64,000 nucleotides of DNA from Aggregatibacter actinomycetemcomitans (lineage in GTDB: Bacteria > Pseudomonadota > Gammaproteobacteria > Enterobacterales > Pasteurellaceae). This document shows, piece by piece, positions 55,527-64,000 of this stretch. The notes under the pieces were generated by a model, which was not told the DNA's origin, did no database searches, and saw nothing but the letters and a program-made list of their open reading frames with translations. Every line of letters begins with the position of its first letter. Position 1 is the first letter of the stretch. The stretch spans positions 1 to 64,000 of the forward strand of contig JACAWG010000010.1 of the NCBI GenBank assembly GCA_017160915.1, read 5' to 3'. A program made the translations under genes and the position numbers.

Positions 55527-58500
55527 ATGCAGATCAGTAGAAGAAAATTCTTTAAGGTCTGTGCCGGAGGAATGGCGGGAACATCCGTTGCGATGTTAGG
55601 CTTTGCGCCGTCAACGGCCTTGGCTGCACCACGCGAATATAAATTATTGCGTGCCAAAGAATCACGCCAAACCTGTACATACTGCGCCGTAAGCTGCGGT
55701 ATGTTGATGTACAGCACAGGAACACCATCCAATACATTAAGTAGTCATACGAGTACCAATACCCGTTCTAAATTATTCCATATTGAAGGCGACCCGGATC
55801 ACCCGATCAGCCGTGGCGCATTGTGCCCTAAAGGTGCCGGTGCGTTAGACTTTGTTAATAGTGAAAGTCGCTCCTTATATCCTCAATATCGCGCACCGGG
55901 TTCCGACAAATGGGAACGCCTTTCCTGGCATGATGCGATTAAACGCATTGCCCGCCTGATGAAAGATGACCGCGACGCCAATTTTGTCGAGAAAAATGAA
56001 GCAGGCAATATCGTCAACCGCTGGACCAGTACAGGGATTATGACGGCATCGGCAATCAGTAATGAAGCCGCGCTGCTAACCCATAAGTGGATTCGAATGT
56101 TGGGGATGCTTCCGGTATGTAACCAAGCGAACACTTGACACGGACCAACGGTAGCAAGTCTTGCTCCATCATTTGGTCGCGGTGCCATGACAAATAACTG
56201 GGTTGATATCAAAAACGCCAATCTTATTCTTGTTCAGGGCGGTAACCCTGCCGAAGCCCACCCTGTTGGCTTCCGTTGGGCAATTGAAGCGAAGAAAAAC
56301 GGTGCGAAAATCATCGTTGTGGATCCGCGCTTCAACCGTACGGCTTCTGTTGCCGACTTACATGCACCAATTCGTTCCGGCTCCGATATTGCATTCTTAA
56401 TGGGTGTGATTCGTTATTTGCTGGAAACCAATCAGATTCAACATGAATATGTAAAACATTATACTAACGCCTCTTATTTGGTAAACGAAGGCTACAAATT
56501 TGAAGACGGTTTATTCTCAGGTTTTAACGAGGAAAAACACAGTTACGACAAATCCACTTGGAACTACCAATTTGATGAAAACGGTCATCCGAAACGTGAT
56601 ATGACGTTGCAGGATCCGCGTTGCGTAATTAATGTTTTGAAAGAACACGTTGCCCGTTATACGCCTGAAGTGGTTGAAAATATCACCGGTGTAAAACAAA
56701 AACTGTTCTTACAAATTTGTGAGGAAATCGGTAAGACCTCCGCGCCGAATAAAACCATGACGCACTTGTATGCGTTAGGCTTTACCGAACATACAATCGG
56801 TACGCAAAATATTCGTTCCATGGCGATGATCCAATTGTTATTGGGCAATATCGGTATGCCGGGTGGCGGGATTAACGCCTTGCGCGGTCACTCTAACGTA
56901 CAGGGTACTACCGATATGGGCTTATTACCGACCATGTTGCCGGGCTATATGCGTTTACCGACAGAAAAAGAAAGCTCATTCGATCAGTTTATTAATGCGA
57001 TTACGCCGAAAGACATCGTGCCGAATCAAATTAACTACTATCGTAATACGCCGAAATTCTTCATCAGTATGATGAAAACCTTCTATGGCGATAAAGCAAC
57101 CAAAGAAAACGGCTGGGGCTTTGATTATCTGCCGAAAGTGGATCGCGTATATGACCCGATTACTCATGTGAAAATGATGCACGACGGCGAAATGCACGGT
57201 TGGATTTTACAAGGTTTCAACGTATTAAACTCATTACCGAACAAAAACAAAACCGTTGCCGGTATGAGTAAATTGAAATACTTAATCGTGCTGGATCCGT
57301 TACAAACCGAAAGTTCCGAATTCTGGAAAAACTTCGGTGAATCCAACGATGTGGATTCGTCCAAAATTCAAACGGAAGTCTTCCGCTTGCCGACCACCTG
57401 TTTCGCAGAAGAAGACGGTTCCATCGCGAACTCCGGTCGTTGGGCGCAATGGCACCAAAAATCCTGTGACCAACCGGGTGAAGCTTTACCGGATGCGGAT
57501 ATTTTCTCCATGATTCGTGAAGAAATGCATGAGCTTTACAAGAAAGAAGGCGGTCGCGGTATTGAGTCGTTTGAAGCAATGACTTGGAACTATGACATTC
57601 CGCATTCTCCGTCTCCGACAGAATTAGCCAAAGAACTGAACGGTTATGCGCTGGAAGATTTGTATGATGCCAACGGCAATCTGATGTACAAAAAAGGTCA
57701 ATTGCTGAACGCTTTTGCCCACTTACGTGATGACGGTACGACAACCTCCGGAAACTGGCTATATGTCGGTCAGTGGACGGAGAAAGGTAACCAAACAGAA
57801 AATCGCGATAATTCCGACCCGTCCGGTTTAGGTTGTACCCTAGGTTGGGGCTTTGCATGGCCGGCGAATCGCCGAGTGCTTTATAGCCGCGCCTCTTTGG
57901 ATATTAACGGTAATCCTTGGGATAAACACCGTCAACTGATCAAATGGAACGGTAAAAACTGGAACTGGTTTGATATTGCCGACTACGGCACTCAACCGCC
58001 GGGTTCCGACACCGGTCCGTTTATGATGTCCGCCGAAGGGGTGGGACGTTTGTTTGCTGTTGACAGAATCAATAGCGGACCGTTCCCAGAACACTATGAA
58101 CCGATTGAAAGCCCGATTGATACGAATCCGCTTCATCCGAATGTCATATCGGATCCGACGGTGCGTATTTACAAAGAAGATCGTGAATTTATCGGTTCAA
58201 ACAAAGAATATCCGTTTGTGGCGACAACCTATCGTTTAACCGAACACTTCCACAGCTGGACGGCACAATCTGCCATTAACATCATCGCACAACCGCAACA
58301 ATTTGTGGAAATCGGTGAAAAACTGGCAGAAGAAAAAGGCATCCAAAAAGGCGACATGGTACGTATTAGCTCCAAACGGGGTTATATCAAAGCCGTTGCC
58401 GTTGTGACCAAACGTCTGAAAGCGTTAGAAGTCAATGGTAAAACAGTACACCATGTGGGCATTCCGATTCACTGGAATATGAAAGCATTAAATGGCAAAG

Positions 58501-58616
58501 GTAACAGAGGTTTCTCAACCAATACGTTAACGCCATCTTGGGGCGAATCCATCACACAAACCCCTGAATATAAGACTTTCCTGGTGAATATCGAAAAAAT
58601 AGCGGAGGCCGCATAA
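55527..58616 (+). CDS. fdxG: Formate dehydrogenase-N type catalytic subunit, selenoprotein
   Basis: Molybdopterin catalytic subunit of a periplasm-facing respiratory formate dehydrogenase, 1029 residues when UGA at 56136-56138 is read as selenocysteine (Sec204). The context NQANTU-HGPTVAS matches E. coli FdnG NQARVU-HGPTVAS, and both halves align with FdnG throughout. The N-terminus has a twin-arginine signal (SRRKFF, residues 4-9; cleavage near ALA). One 4Fe-4S cluster is bound by C50, C53, C57 and C100. The ATG at 55527 starts the Tat signal, with GGGGAG upstream; an ATG at 55506 is less likely. Confidence 0.95.
56136..56177 (+). promoter_or_regulatory. Bacterial SECIS element in fdxG
   Basis: Directly after the UGA the sequence folds into ACCAA (56144-56148) pairing with TTGGT (56173-56177), and an apical AGCAA-GTC-TTGCT stem-loop. 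The bulge-and-loop layout and the TGACACGG start closely match E. coli fdnG and fdhF SECIS elements, which recruit SelB and Sec-tRNA. Confidence 0.88.
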
Positions 58617-58617
58617 T

Positions 58618-59550
58618 ATGAGAGCAATGGATGTACAAACGCAAGACGTTATTAAGATCTCCGCGACTTCAGGATTAACCCCGGCACCACAAGCACGTGA
58701 TCATAAAGTCGAAGTGGCAAAGCTGATCGACGTCACCACCTGTATCGGTTGTAAAGCCTGTCAGGTGGGCTGTTCGGAGTGGAATGACATTCGCTCCGAT
58801 GTCAATGCACAGTGTGTCGGTATTTATGATAATCCGGTGGATCTTAACGCAAAAGCATGGACGGTCATGCGCTTTAATGAAGTGGAAGAAAATGATCGTT
58901 TAGAATGGTTAATTCGTAAAGACGGTTGCATGCACTGCACCGAACCGGGCTGCTTAAAAGCCTGCCCGTCGCCGGGAGCGATTATTCAGTACGCCAACGG
59001 TATCGTGGATTTCCAATCGGATAAATGTATCGGTTGCGGTTACTGCATCGCCGGCTGTCCGTTTAACATTCCGCGCATGAATCCGGAAGATAATCGCGTC
59101 TATAAATGCACCCTTTGTGTGGATCGCGTTTCCGTCGGTCAAGAACCGGCTTGCGTGAAAACCTGCCCGACAGGTGCGATTCGTTTCGGTTCCAAGGAAG
59201 AAATGAAAGTATATGCGGAGCAACGCATTGCCGATTTGAAATCCCGTGGTTACGAAAACGCCGGACTTTATGACCCGGAAGGGGTTGGTGGGACTCATGT
59301 CATGTATGTATTACACCACGCCGACAAACCGGAATTGTATAACGGTCTGCCGAAAGATCCGCACATCGACCCGACAGTCACCTTATGGAAAGACATTCTG
59401 AAACCGGTCGCCGCGGTTGCTATGGGTGGTTTAGCCTTAGCTGAAATTGGTCACTACCTCGTCGTAGGTCCGAATGTTGAGGAAGATGTGGAAGATCATC
59501 ACGAAGAATTTGAAGATGAAGACAAACGCGGAGGTACTCAAGATGAATAA
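58618..59550 (+). CDS. fdxH: Formate dehydrogenase iron-sulfur subunit
   Basis: Electron-transfer subunit, 310 residues, with four 4Fe-4S clusters. The cysteine groups are [11 protein letters not shown] (near 42), [14 protein letters not shown] (near 104), [12 protein letters not shown] (near 137) and CTLC...CVKTCP (near 164-185). A single C-terminal helix (near 264-285) anchors it in the membrane. GGAGG (58604-58608) favours the ATG at 58618. It starts one base after the fdxG stop. Confidence 0.95.
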   Translation: MRAMDVQTQDVIKISATSGLTPAPQARDHKVEVAKLIDVTTCIGCKACQVGCSEWNDIRSDVNAQCVGIYDNPVDLNAKAWTVMRFNEVEENDRLEWLIRKDGCMHCTEPGCLKACPSPGAIIQYANGIVDFQSDKCIGCGYCIAGCPFNIPRMNPEDNRVYKCTLCVDRVSVGQEPACVKTCPTGAIRFGSKEEMKVYAEQRIADLKSRGYENAGLYDPEGVGGTHVMYVLHHADKPELYNGLPKDPHIDPTVTLWKDILKPVAAVAMGGLALAEIGHYLVVGPNVEEDVEDHHEEFEDEDKRGGTQDE

Positions 59551-60256
59551 GGGTAAAATTGAAATCACCAATGATACTCGTATCATTCGCCATCGAATCC
59601 CTGCGCGTCTCAGTCACTGGTTCCTTGTGATCAGTTTCTTCTTAACCATGTTTACCGGGGTGGCGTTCTTCTTCCCCGATTTTGCCTGGTTAACGGAAAT
59701 CCTCGGTACGCCGCAATTGGCACGTGCCATTCATCCATTCACCGGTATTTTGATGTTTATTGCGTTCGTGTTCTTATGTTCACTGTATTGGCATCACAAT
59801 ATTCCGGAGAAAAATGATATTCGCTGGATGAAAGGCATTATTGAAGTGTTGAAAGGTAACGAGCATGCCGTTGCCGATAACGGGAAATACAATCTGGGGC
59901 AAAAAATGTTGTTCTGGACGCTGATCCTTGCCATGTTTACCTTAATGGGTTCAGGTATCATCATGTGGCGTCAATACTTCTCCCACCACTTCTCCATTCC
60001 GGTGCTACGTATTGCCATCTTGCTGCATTCCGCCTGTGCTTTTATGCTGTTTACCGGCATTTTGGTGCACATGTACATGGCATTCTGGGTAAAAGGTTCC
60101 ATCACCGGTATTGTGGAAGGTTGGGTAACGGTCCGTTGGGCGAAAAAACACCACCCGAAATGGTATCGTGAAGAAGTGCTTCCCGAACTGGAAAAAGATG
60201 TTGAACGGGAAGAGAAAGGCGAACCGACCAAAGCGATATTTAAGAAATTTAGTTAA
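59543..60256 (+). CDS. fdxI: Formate dehydrogenase cytochrome b556 subunit
   Basis: Four-helix diheme cytochrome b (237 residues) that passes electrons to menaquinone in the inner membrane. Probable heme-ligand histidines lie in [20 protein letters not shown] and HMYMAFW. The ATG at 59543 has GGAGG eight bases upstream and overlaps the fdxH stop by eight bases; an in-frame ATG at 59474 inside fdxH is rejected. fdhE does not follow directly. Confidence 0.94.
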   Translation: MNKGKIEITNDTRIIRHRIPARLSHWFLVISFFLTMFTGVAFFFPDFAWLTEILGTPQLARAIHPFTGILMFIAFVFLCSLYWHHNIPEKNDIRWMKGIIEVLKGNEHAVADNGKYNLGQKMLFWTLILAMFTLMGSGIIMWRQYFSHHFSIPVLRIAILLHSACAFMLFTGILVHMYMAFWVKGSITGIVEGWVTVRWAKKHHPKWYREEVLPELEKDVEREEKGEPTKAIFKKFS

Positions 60257-60270
60257 TCAATTTAATTAAC

Positions 60271-60305
60271 AAAAAGTGCGGTGATTTTTCACCGCACTTT
60301 TTTAT
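60271..60305. terminator. Uptake-signal bidirectional terminator
   Basis: AAAAAGTGCGGTGA-TTTT-TCACCGCACTTTTTT is a nearly perfect 14-base-pair hairpin with T runs on both strands. It lies between the convergent fdxI and modC. Confidence 0.9.
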
Positions 60306-60313
60306 TCCTCAGC

Positions 60314-61375
60314 TTATGCCGACATCACCGAAATGGCTTTAATCTGCGCATAAACCAGTTGCCCCAGTTGCAATGCCAAATCGTGGAACGACCATTTACT
60401 GATACTCGCCCAAATATGCTTGCCGCCAATATCCAGCTTGAGATCAACGCGGTTTTCCTGTTCCTGAATTTTCACAATGCGACCGTATAAGATATTCCGA
60501 ATGCTGGATTTTTCCGCTTTATGCAGGCTGATGGAGACGTCGGAGCTATGAACGCAAATGCGGACGTTTTCATTCATTTCTGCTGCCACCTGGTTAATCC
60601 AAATCTTCTGATCGCCGATAGAAAGTGCGGTCATTTTATAAGACGGATTGTGCATAAAAACAGGCAGAGAAAGCACCGCACTTTGTTCGTTTTCCTGTTT
60701 CCAAGGCAAGAACTGCGGGCTTTCCCAAATGTTTTCCAGCATATCGTAAGCCTCCACGTTGCCGTCGGTTAATAACACGACCCGCTCCGCTAGGCGCAAC
60801 AGTTCATCAATGCTGTGCGTCACGTATAAAATCGGAATATTAATTTCCTTGGATAACCGTTCCAAGTAATTCAGCAATTCCCGCTTGCGCGGCAAGTCTA
60901 AGGCGGAAAGGGGTTCATCCATTAATAAAATTTCCGGATCCGTCAACAATGCCCGCCCGATTGCTACGCGTTGTTTCTCTCCGCCGGATAAGGTGATCGG
61001 ATAACGTTTTAATAAATGCCCAATCCCTAGCAATTCCACAATGTAGTCAAATTCATCCTTGCTGGTGTTTTTCATGCCGTAGCGCAAATTGCCTTTCACC
61101 GTGTAATGAGGAAATAAGCGCGCGTCCTGAAAAACATAACCGATATTGCGCCGATTGGCGGGAACACAAATTCCCTCTTCCGCCTCAAATAACACACGAT
61201 CATTTAACGCAATCACGCCCTCATCCGGATTAATTAACCCGCTTATCAAATTGATCAAAGAAGATTTCCCCGAACCGGACAAGCCGAAAAGTGCGGTCAC
61301 GCCTTGCGATGGAATTTCAAGCTTCGCCTGTAGGGATAAATTGCCTAATTGTTTTTTTACATCAATGTACAGCAT
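60314..61375 (-). CDS. modC: Molybdate ABC transporter ATPase
   Basis: ATPase of the high-affinity molybdate importer, 353 residues. Walker [10 protein letters not shown] is at 31-39, the signature [10 protein letters not shown] near 131, Walker [14 protein letters not shown] and a C-terminal TOBE/Mop-like domain (about 290-353) that senses molybdate. It overlaps modB by 14 bases. Two uptake signals occur within the gene. Confidence 0.95.
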   Translation of the reverse strand: MLYIDVKKQLGNLSLQAKLEIPSQGVTALFGLSGSGKSSLINLISGLINPDEGVIALNDRVLFEAEEGICVPANRRNIGYVFQDARLFPHYTVKGNLRYGMKNTSKDEFDYIVELLGIGHLLKRYPITLSGGEKQRVAIGRALLTDPEILLMDEPLSALDLPRKRELLNYLERLSKEINIPILYVTHSIDELLRLAERVVLLTDGNVEAYDMLENIWESPQFLPWKQENEQSAVLSLPVFMHNPSYKMTALSIGDQKIWINQVAAEMNENVRICVHSSDVSISLHKAEKSSIRNILYGRIVKIQEQENRVDLKLDIGGKHIWASISKWSFHDLALQLGQLVYAQIKAISVMSA

Positions 61376-62135
61376 CGCTTTGTCCTAATCTTTTCTGCAT
61401 CCGTTTTGCCAGCCACTCCGATAACAACAGGGAAACCAAGGATAAAATGATGGCAAAAACACATAAACGGGCGGCTTGTTCTTCCGCGCCGGGCGTTTGA
61501 ATGAAAGAATACATTGCCAAAGGAATGGTTTGCGTTTCACCGGCGATATTGGAAACGAAAGTGATGGTTGCGCCGAATTCACCCAAGGAGCGGGCAAATC
61601 CCAATACGATGCCGGCTAAAATTCCCGGCAAAGATAGGGGCAAGGTGATGGTAAAAAATACCCGCCAAGAGGAGGCGCCCAAGGTTCTGGCGGCTTGTTC
61701 CAATTTTAAGTCGATGCTTTCCAGCGAGAGACGAATTGCCCGAACCACTAACGGAAACGCCACCACGGCAGCGGCTAATACCGCGCCGCGCCAGCTAAAG
61801 CCGAAAGTCAGCCCGAACCATTGGTATAAATATTTGCCGATGAAACCGTTGCGCCCCATTGCCACCAGCAGCAGGTAACCAATCACCACAGGCGGCAACA
61901 CCAAAGGTAAATGGATGATACCGCCGACGATGGATTTTCCGTAAAATTCTTTACGCGCTAACAACCACGCCACAAAAATCGCAAAAGGCAGGCTCCAAAT
62001 CATCGCACTGACAGACACTTCCAGGCTCAACCGAATGGCGTCGATTTCTAATTGGCTTAAGCCTAATAACGTCAGAAACTGTGTAAGCAAAATCCCGATT
62101 CCCTTTATAAATAGCCCATAAACAAAGCGTAGCAC
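61362..62135 (-). CDS. modB: Molybdate ABC transporter permease
   Basis: Inner-membrane permease with about five helices and the EAA loop ([27 protein letters not shown]). It is collinear with E. coli ModB, including [21 protein letters not shown] and [15 protein letters not shown]. The frame begins with GTG at 62135 inside a strong hairpin. A TTG at 62090 with AAGGGA upstream is a good alternative start, giving a product closer to ModB in length. Confidence 0.92.
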   Translation of the reverse strand: MLRFVYGLFIKGIGILLTQFLTLLGLSQLEIDAIRLSLEVSVSAMIWSLPFAIFVAWLLARKEFYGKSIVGGIIHLPLVLPPVVIGYLLLVAMGRNGFIGKYLYQWFGLTFGFSWRGAVLAAAVVAFPLVVRAIRLSLESIDLKLEQAARTLGASSWRVFFTITLPLSLPGILAGIVLGFARSLGEFGATITFVSNIAGETQTIPLAMYSFIQTPGAEEQAARLCVFAIILSLVSLLLSEWLAKRMQKRLGQSDAVH

Positions 62136-62148
62136 AATGGCTACGCTT
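62125..62148 (-). terminator. Hairpin between modA and modB
   Basis: AAGCGTAGC and GCTACGCTT form a nine-base-pair stem with a six-base loop, followed on the minus strand by TTTGTTT. It lies between modA and modBC and may act as a partial terminator or RNA stabiliser that gives more binding protein than permease. Confidence 0.55.
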
Positions 62149-62168
62149 CAGACGTCAATTGAGTGCGG

Positions 62169-62933
62169 TTATTTTACCGAGAAACCGTAATCTACAAAGA
62201 CTTTTTTCGCTTCAGGCGATTCTAAATATTTTAAGAAGGCTTGCGTTTCCGCATTATTGTGATCTTTTAAAATGGCAACCGGATAATTTGCCGGTTTGTA
62301 AGAATCTTGTGGGAAGACGCCGACTGTTTTGACTTCTTTACTCACTTTCGCATCGGTTGCATACACGATACCCAACGGAGATTCACCGCGTTCAACCAAG
62401 GCTAATGCGGCACGCACATCTTTGCCACGGGCTAATTTATCTTTCACTTTGTCCCATAAGTTTAATTTGGTTAAGGCTTCTTCGGCATATTGACCGGCAG
62501 GCACGTGCGCCGGGTCGCCAACGGACAAATAAGCATCTTTTAATTGGTTAATCCATTCGCCTTTAGCAATATCTACGTTTTCTAATTTGCTGTCTTTTTG
62601 TGAAATGAGCACCAGTTCGTTACCCACCAATAATTTTTCACTTTCTTTCACGGTTAAATCTTTATCGGAAAGGTATTTCATCCATTTGCCGCTGGCGGAA
62701 ATAAATAAATCGGCAGGCGCGCCTTCTTCAATTTGTTTGGCTAATGTGGAAGAGGAAGCAAAGGAAAACACAATTTCTTCTTTCGGATTCATTTTTGAAT
62801 AATCGGCGGCGACCTGTTTCAAGGAATCGGTCATGGACGCCGCGGCAAACACGGTTACCTTAGCTTGAGCGGAAAGTGAAAGGGCAAAACAAGCGGCAGC
62901 GAGACCGGCAGCAATTTTTGAATATTTAGACAT
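62169..62933 (-). CDS. modA: Molybdate-binding periplasmic protein
   Basis: Periplasmic binding protein of 254 residues with a Sec signal peptide (cleavage after AQA, residue 24). AAASMTDSLKQVAADY (near 30), FSFASSSTLAKQIEEGAPADLFISAS (near 56-81) and the Asp/Tyr region GIVYATDA are typical of ModA. It is the first gene of the modABC operon. Confidence 0.95.
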   Translation of the reverse strand: MSKYSKIAAGLAAACFALSLSAQAKVTVFAAASMTDSLKQVAADYSKMNPKEEIVFSFASSSTLAKQIEEGAPADLFISASGKWMKYLSDKDLTVKESEKLLVGNELVLISQKDSKLENVDIAKGEWINQLKDAYLSVGDPAHVPAGQYAEEALTKLNLWDKVKDKLARGKDVRAALALVERGESPLGIVYATDAKVSKEVKTVGVFPQDSYKPANYPVAILKDHNNAETQAFLKYLESPEAKKVFVDYGFSVK

Positions 62934-62963
62934 AATGCAAACTCCATTTTTGGTTAGTAAATA

Positions 62964-62991
62964 AATTATATATCGCGCAGATTATACAACG
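62964..62991. promoter_or_regulatory. Possible ModE-binding region
   Basis: On the minus strand CGTTGTAT (62984-62991) resembles the left arm of the ModE box CGTTATAT. ATATAATT (62964-62971) resembles the right arm ATATAACG, though the spacing of 12 bases is longer than in E. coli (about eight). It lies 31-58 bases before the modA start, where a molybdate-dependent repressor would act. Confidence 0.35.
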
Positions 62992-63160
62992 ATGAACGCA
63001 ATATAAAAATATGTTTGAACAAGAAAAGATCACAATATTGCGTACGCGCCAAACGATTTATCGGCGTTCTTATTCGGGACAAAATATAGTATGATGTGCA
63101 ACCGATAAACCATGTCATAAAACGACATATTCCACAGCGAATTTTGAGGGGGAAACCATC

Positions 63161-63940
63161 ATGCGAAGTACCGAAATTTTACTCACCATCAAACTGAAAC
63201 AACAACTCTTCGCAGATCCGAAGCGAATCCGTTTATTAAAAGAAATTGAAAAATGCGGTTCCATTAACCAGGCGGCAAAAAATGCCAAAGTCAGCTACAA
63301 AAGCGCTTGGGATCACCTTGAAGCCATGAATAAAATCAGCCCGAAACCGTTACTGGAACGTAATATCGGCGGTAAAAACGGCGGCGGTACGGCACTCACT
63401 GTTTATGCACAACGGTTGTTGCAACTTTATGCTCTGCTTGAACAAACCCAAGAAAAAGCCTTTAGCATTTTGAAAGACGAGAAAGTCCCGCTCAACAGTT
63501 TGCTTTCCGCCACCGCGCGCTTTTCGTTACAAAGCAGCGCACGCAATCAGTTTTTCGGCACCGTTCAGGCATTACGTTTTGAAGATGTGCATTGCTTCGT
63601 GGATATTGCGTTGGAGGGCTTTTCCAAACCGCTAACCGTGTCGATTACAGAAAAAAGTGCGGTGCGTTTAAAACTTGAATCCAACAAGGAAGTGATGTTG
63701 ATGTTTAAAGCGCCTTGGGTAAAAATCCGCGCCAAACAGGCAAAAAATGTGCCGAACCAGTTCCATGCAACGGTAAAATCCATTATCGACAAAGGGGAAG
63801 CCGGAGAAGCGATTTTAGTCCTGGAAGACTCCCAAATTGAGTTCTGCGCTACGCTCACCAAAGATCAACATATTGAACCTGAGCAACAAGTTTGGATTTC
63901 CGTGGATCCGGAACAAGTGATTCTTGCCACCCTTTATTAA
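63161..63940 (+). CDS. modE: Molybdate-responsive transcriptional regulator
   Basis: LysR-like winged-helix regulator fused to two Mop (TOBE) domains, 259 residues. The HTH part (about 20-80) has CGSINQAAKNAKVSYKSAWDHLEAMN. The two molybdate-binding Mop repeats occupy about 120-190 and 195-259 and include ARNQFFGTV and PNQFHATV. It is divergent from modA, the usual arrangement. A GGGGG ribosome site precedes the ATG. Confidence 0.95.
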   Translation: MRSTEILLTIKLKQQLFADPKRIRLLKEIEKCGSINQAAKNAKVSYKSAWDHLEAMNKISPKPLLERNIGGKNGGGTALTVYAQRLLQLYALLEQTQEKAFSILKDEKVPLNSLLSATARFSLQSSARNQFFGTVQALRFEDVHCFVDIALEGFSKPLTVSITEKSAVRLKLESNKEVMLMFKAPWVKIRAKQAKNVPNQFHATVKSIIDKGEAGEAILVLEDSQIEFCATLTKDQHIEPEQQVWISVDPEQVILATLY

Positions 63941-64000
63941 CCGTTTTCCGATTAAAAATTGCTCCAATGCGCCATCATTTGGCGCATTTTTTCTTACTAT

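Noticed and set aside
56136-56138. Stop codon making fdxG a pseudogene
   Set aside because: The UGA is at the selenocysteine position with a SECIS hairpin, and both halves are conserved and in the same frame.

Overview
The window looks like chromosomal DNA of a Pasteurellaceae bacterium, most likely Aggregatibacter. Copies of the Haemophilus-type DNA uptake signal (core AAGTGCGGT) are scattered through most of it. The first gene encodes a triheme membrane-anchored peroxidase of the type described as quinol peroxidase in A. actinomycetemcomitans. Gene pairs such as tesB with a DUF455 gene, trxB with cydDC, and fdhD with fdxGHI are arranged as in Haemophilus relatives. The species cannot be fixed from sequence alone. 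I saw no transposase, prophage or CRISPR array.

Layout. 1-8.9 kb: the end of a tRNA (probably Lys), quinol peroxidase behind an FNR-type promoter, then on the minus strand rnd, fadD, a Slp lipoprotein, tsaB and a DinG/YoaA helicase, followed by a hexose-phosphate mutarotase. 8.9-21.5 kb: a cnoX-like chaperone, trxB, cydDC, 4.5S RNA, tesB, DUF455, an InaA-like kinase with a tiny glycine-rich lipoprotein, a second lipoprotein, a DUF1439 protein, nagK, pgpB and ribA. 21.5-24.6 kb: a four-gene overlapping ABC-transporter operon behind a Fur-box-like site. 24.7-26.4 kb: an unrecognised membrane protein and a secreted glycosidase-like protein.

26.6-44.8 kb is the surface-polysaccharide region. It contains a lone dTDP-glucose 4,6-dehydratase, then xthA with a DUF695 gene. 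Next is an AT-rich cluster (29.3-37.2 kb) of wzm, wzt, a GlfT2-like and a smaller galactofuranosyltransferase-like enzyme, glf, a DUF4422 transferase and a WbaP-type initiating transferase. This set of parts predicts a galactofuranose-containing glycan started on undecaprenyl phosphate and exported by an ABC transporter. Beyond it lies a second cluster with two GT2 enzymes, a Wzy/ligase-like protein, a GT25 enzyme, a Wzx flippase and a pyruvyl-transferase-family protein, plus an MltB-type lytic transglycosylase at the end of the GT operon.

44.8-54.4 kb: a YefM-YoeB toxin-antitoxin pair, an ElyC-like protein, an exported ATP-dependent DNA ligase, a DUF945 protein, uvrD, and the gluconate genes gntT, gntK and gntR with two GntR-type operators and a consensus CRP site.

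54.4-64 kb is a molybdenum/formate block. fdhD diverges from fdxGHI, a respiratory formate dehydrogenase whose catalytic subunit reads through an in-frame UGA as selenocysteine. modC, modB and modA follow on the minus strand, with modE divergent from modA. The block supplies molybdate, matures the enzyme and makes the membrane complex. qpo and fdxG share the same FNR-site-to-minus-10 spacing, which suggests that both are switched on under oxygen limitation.
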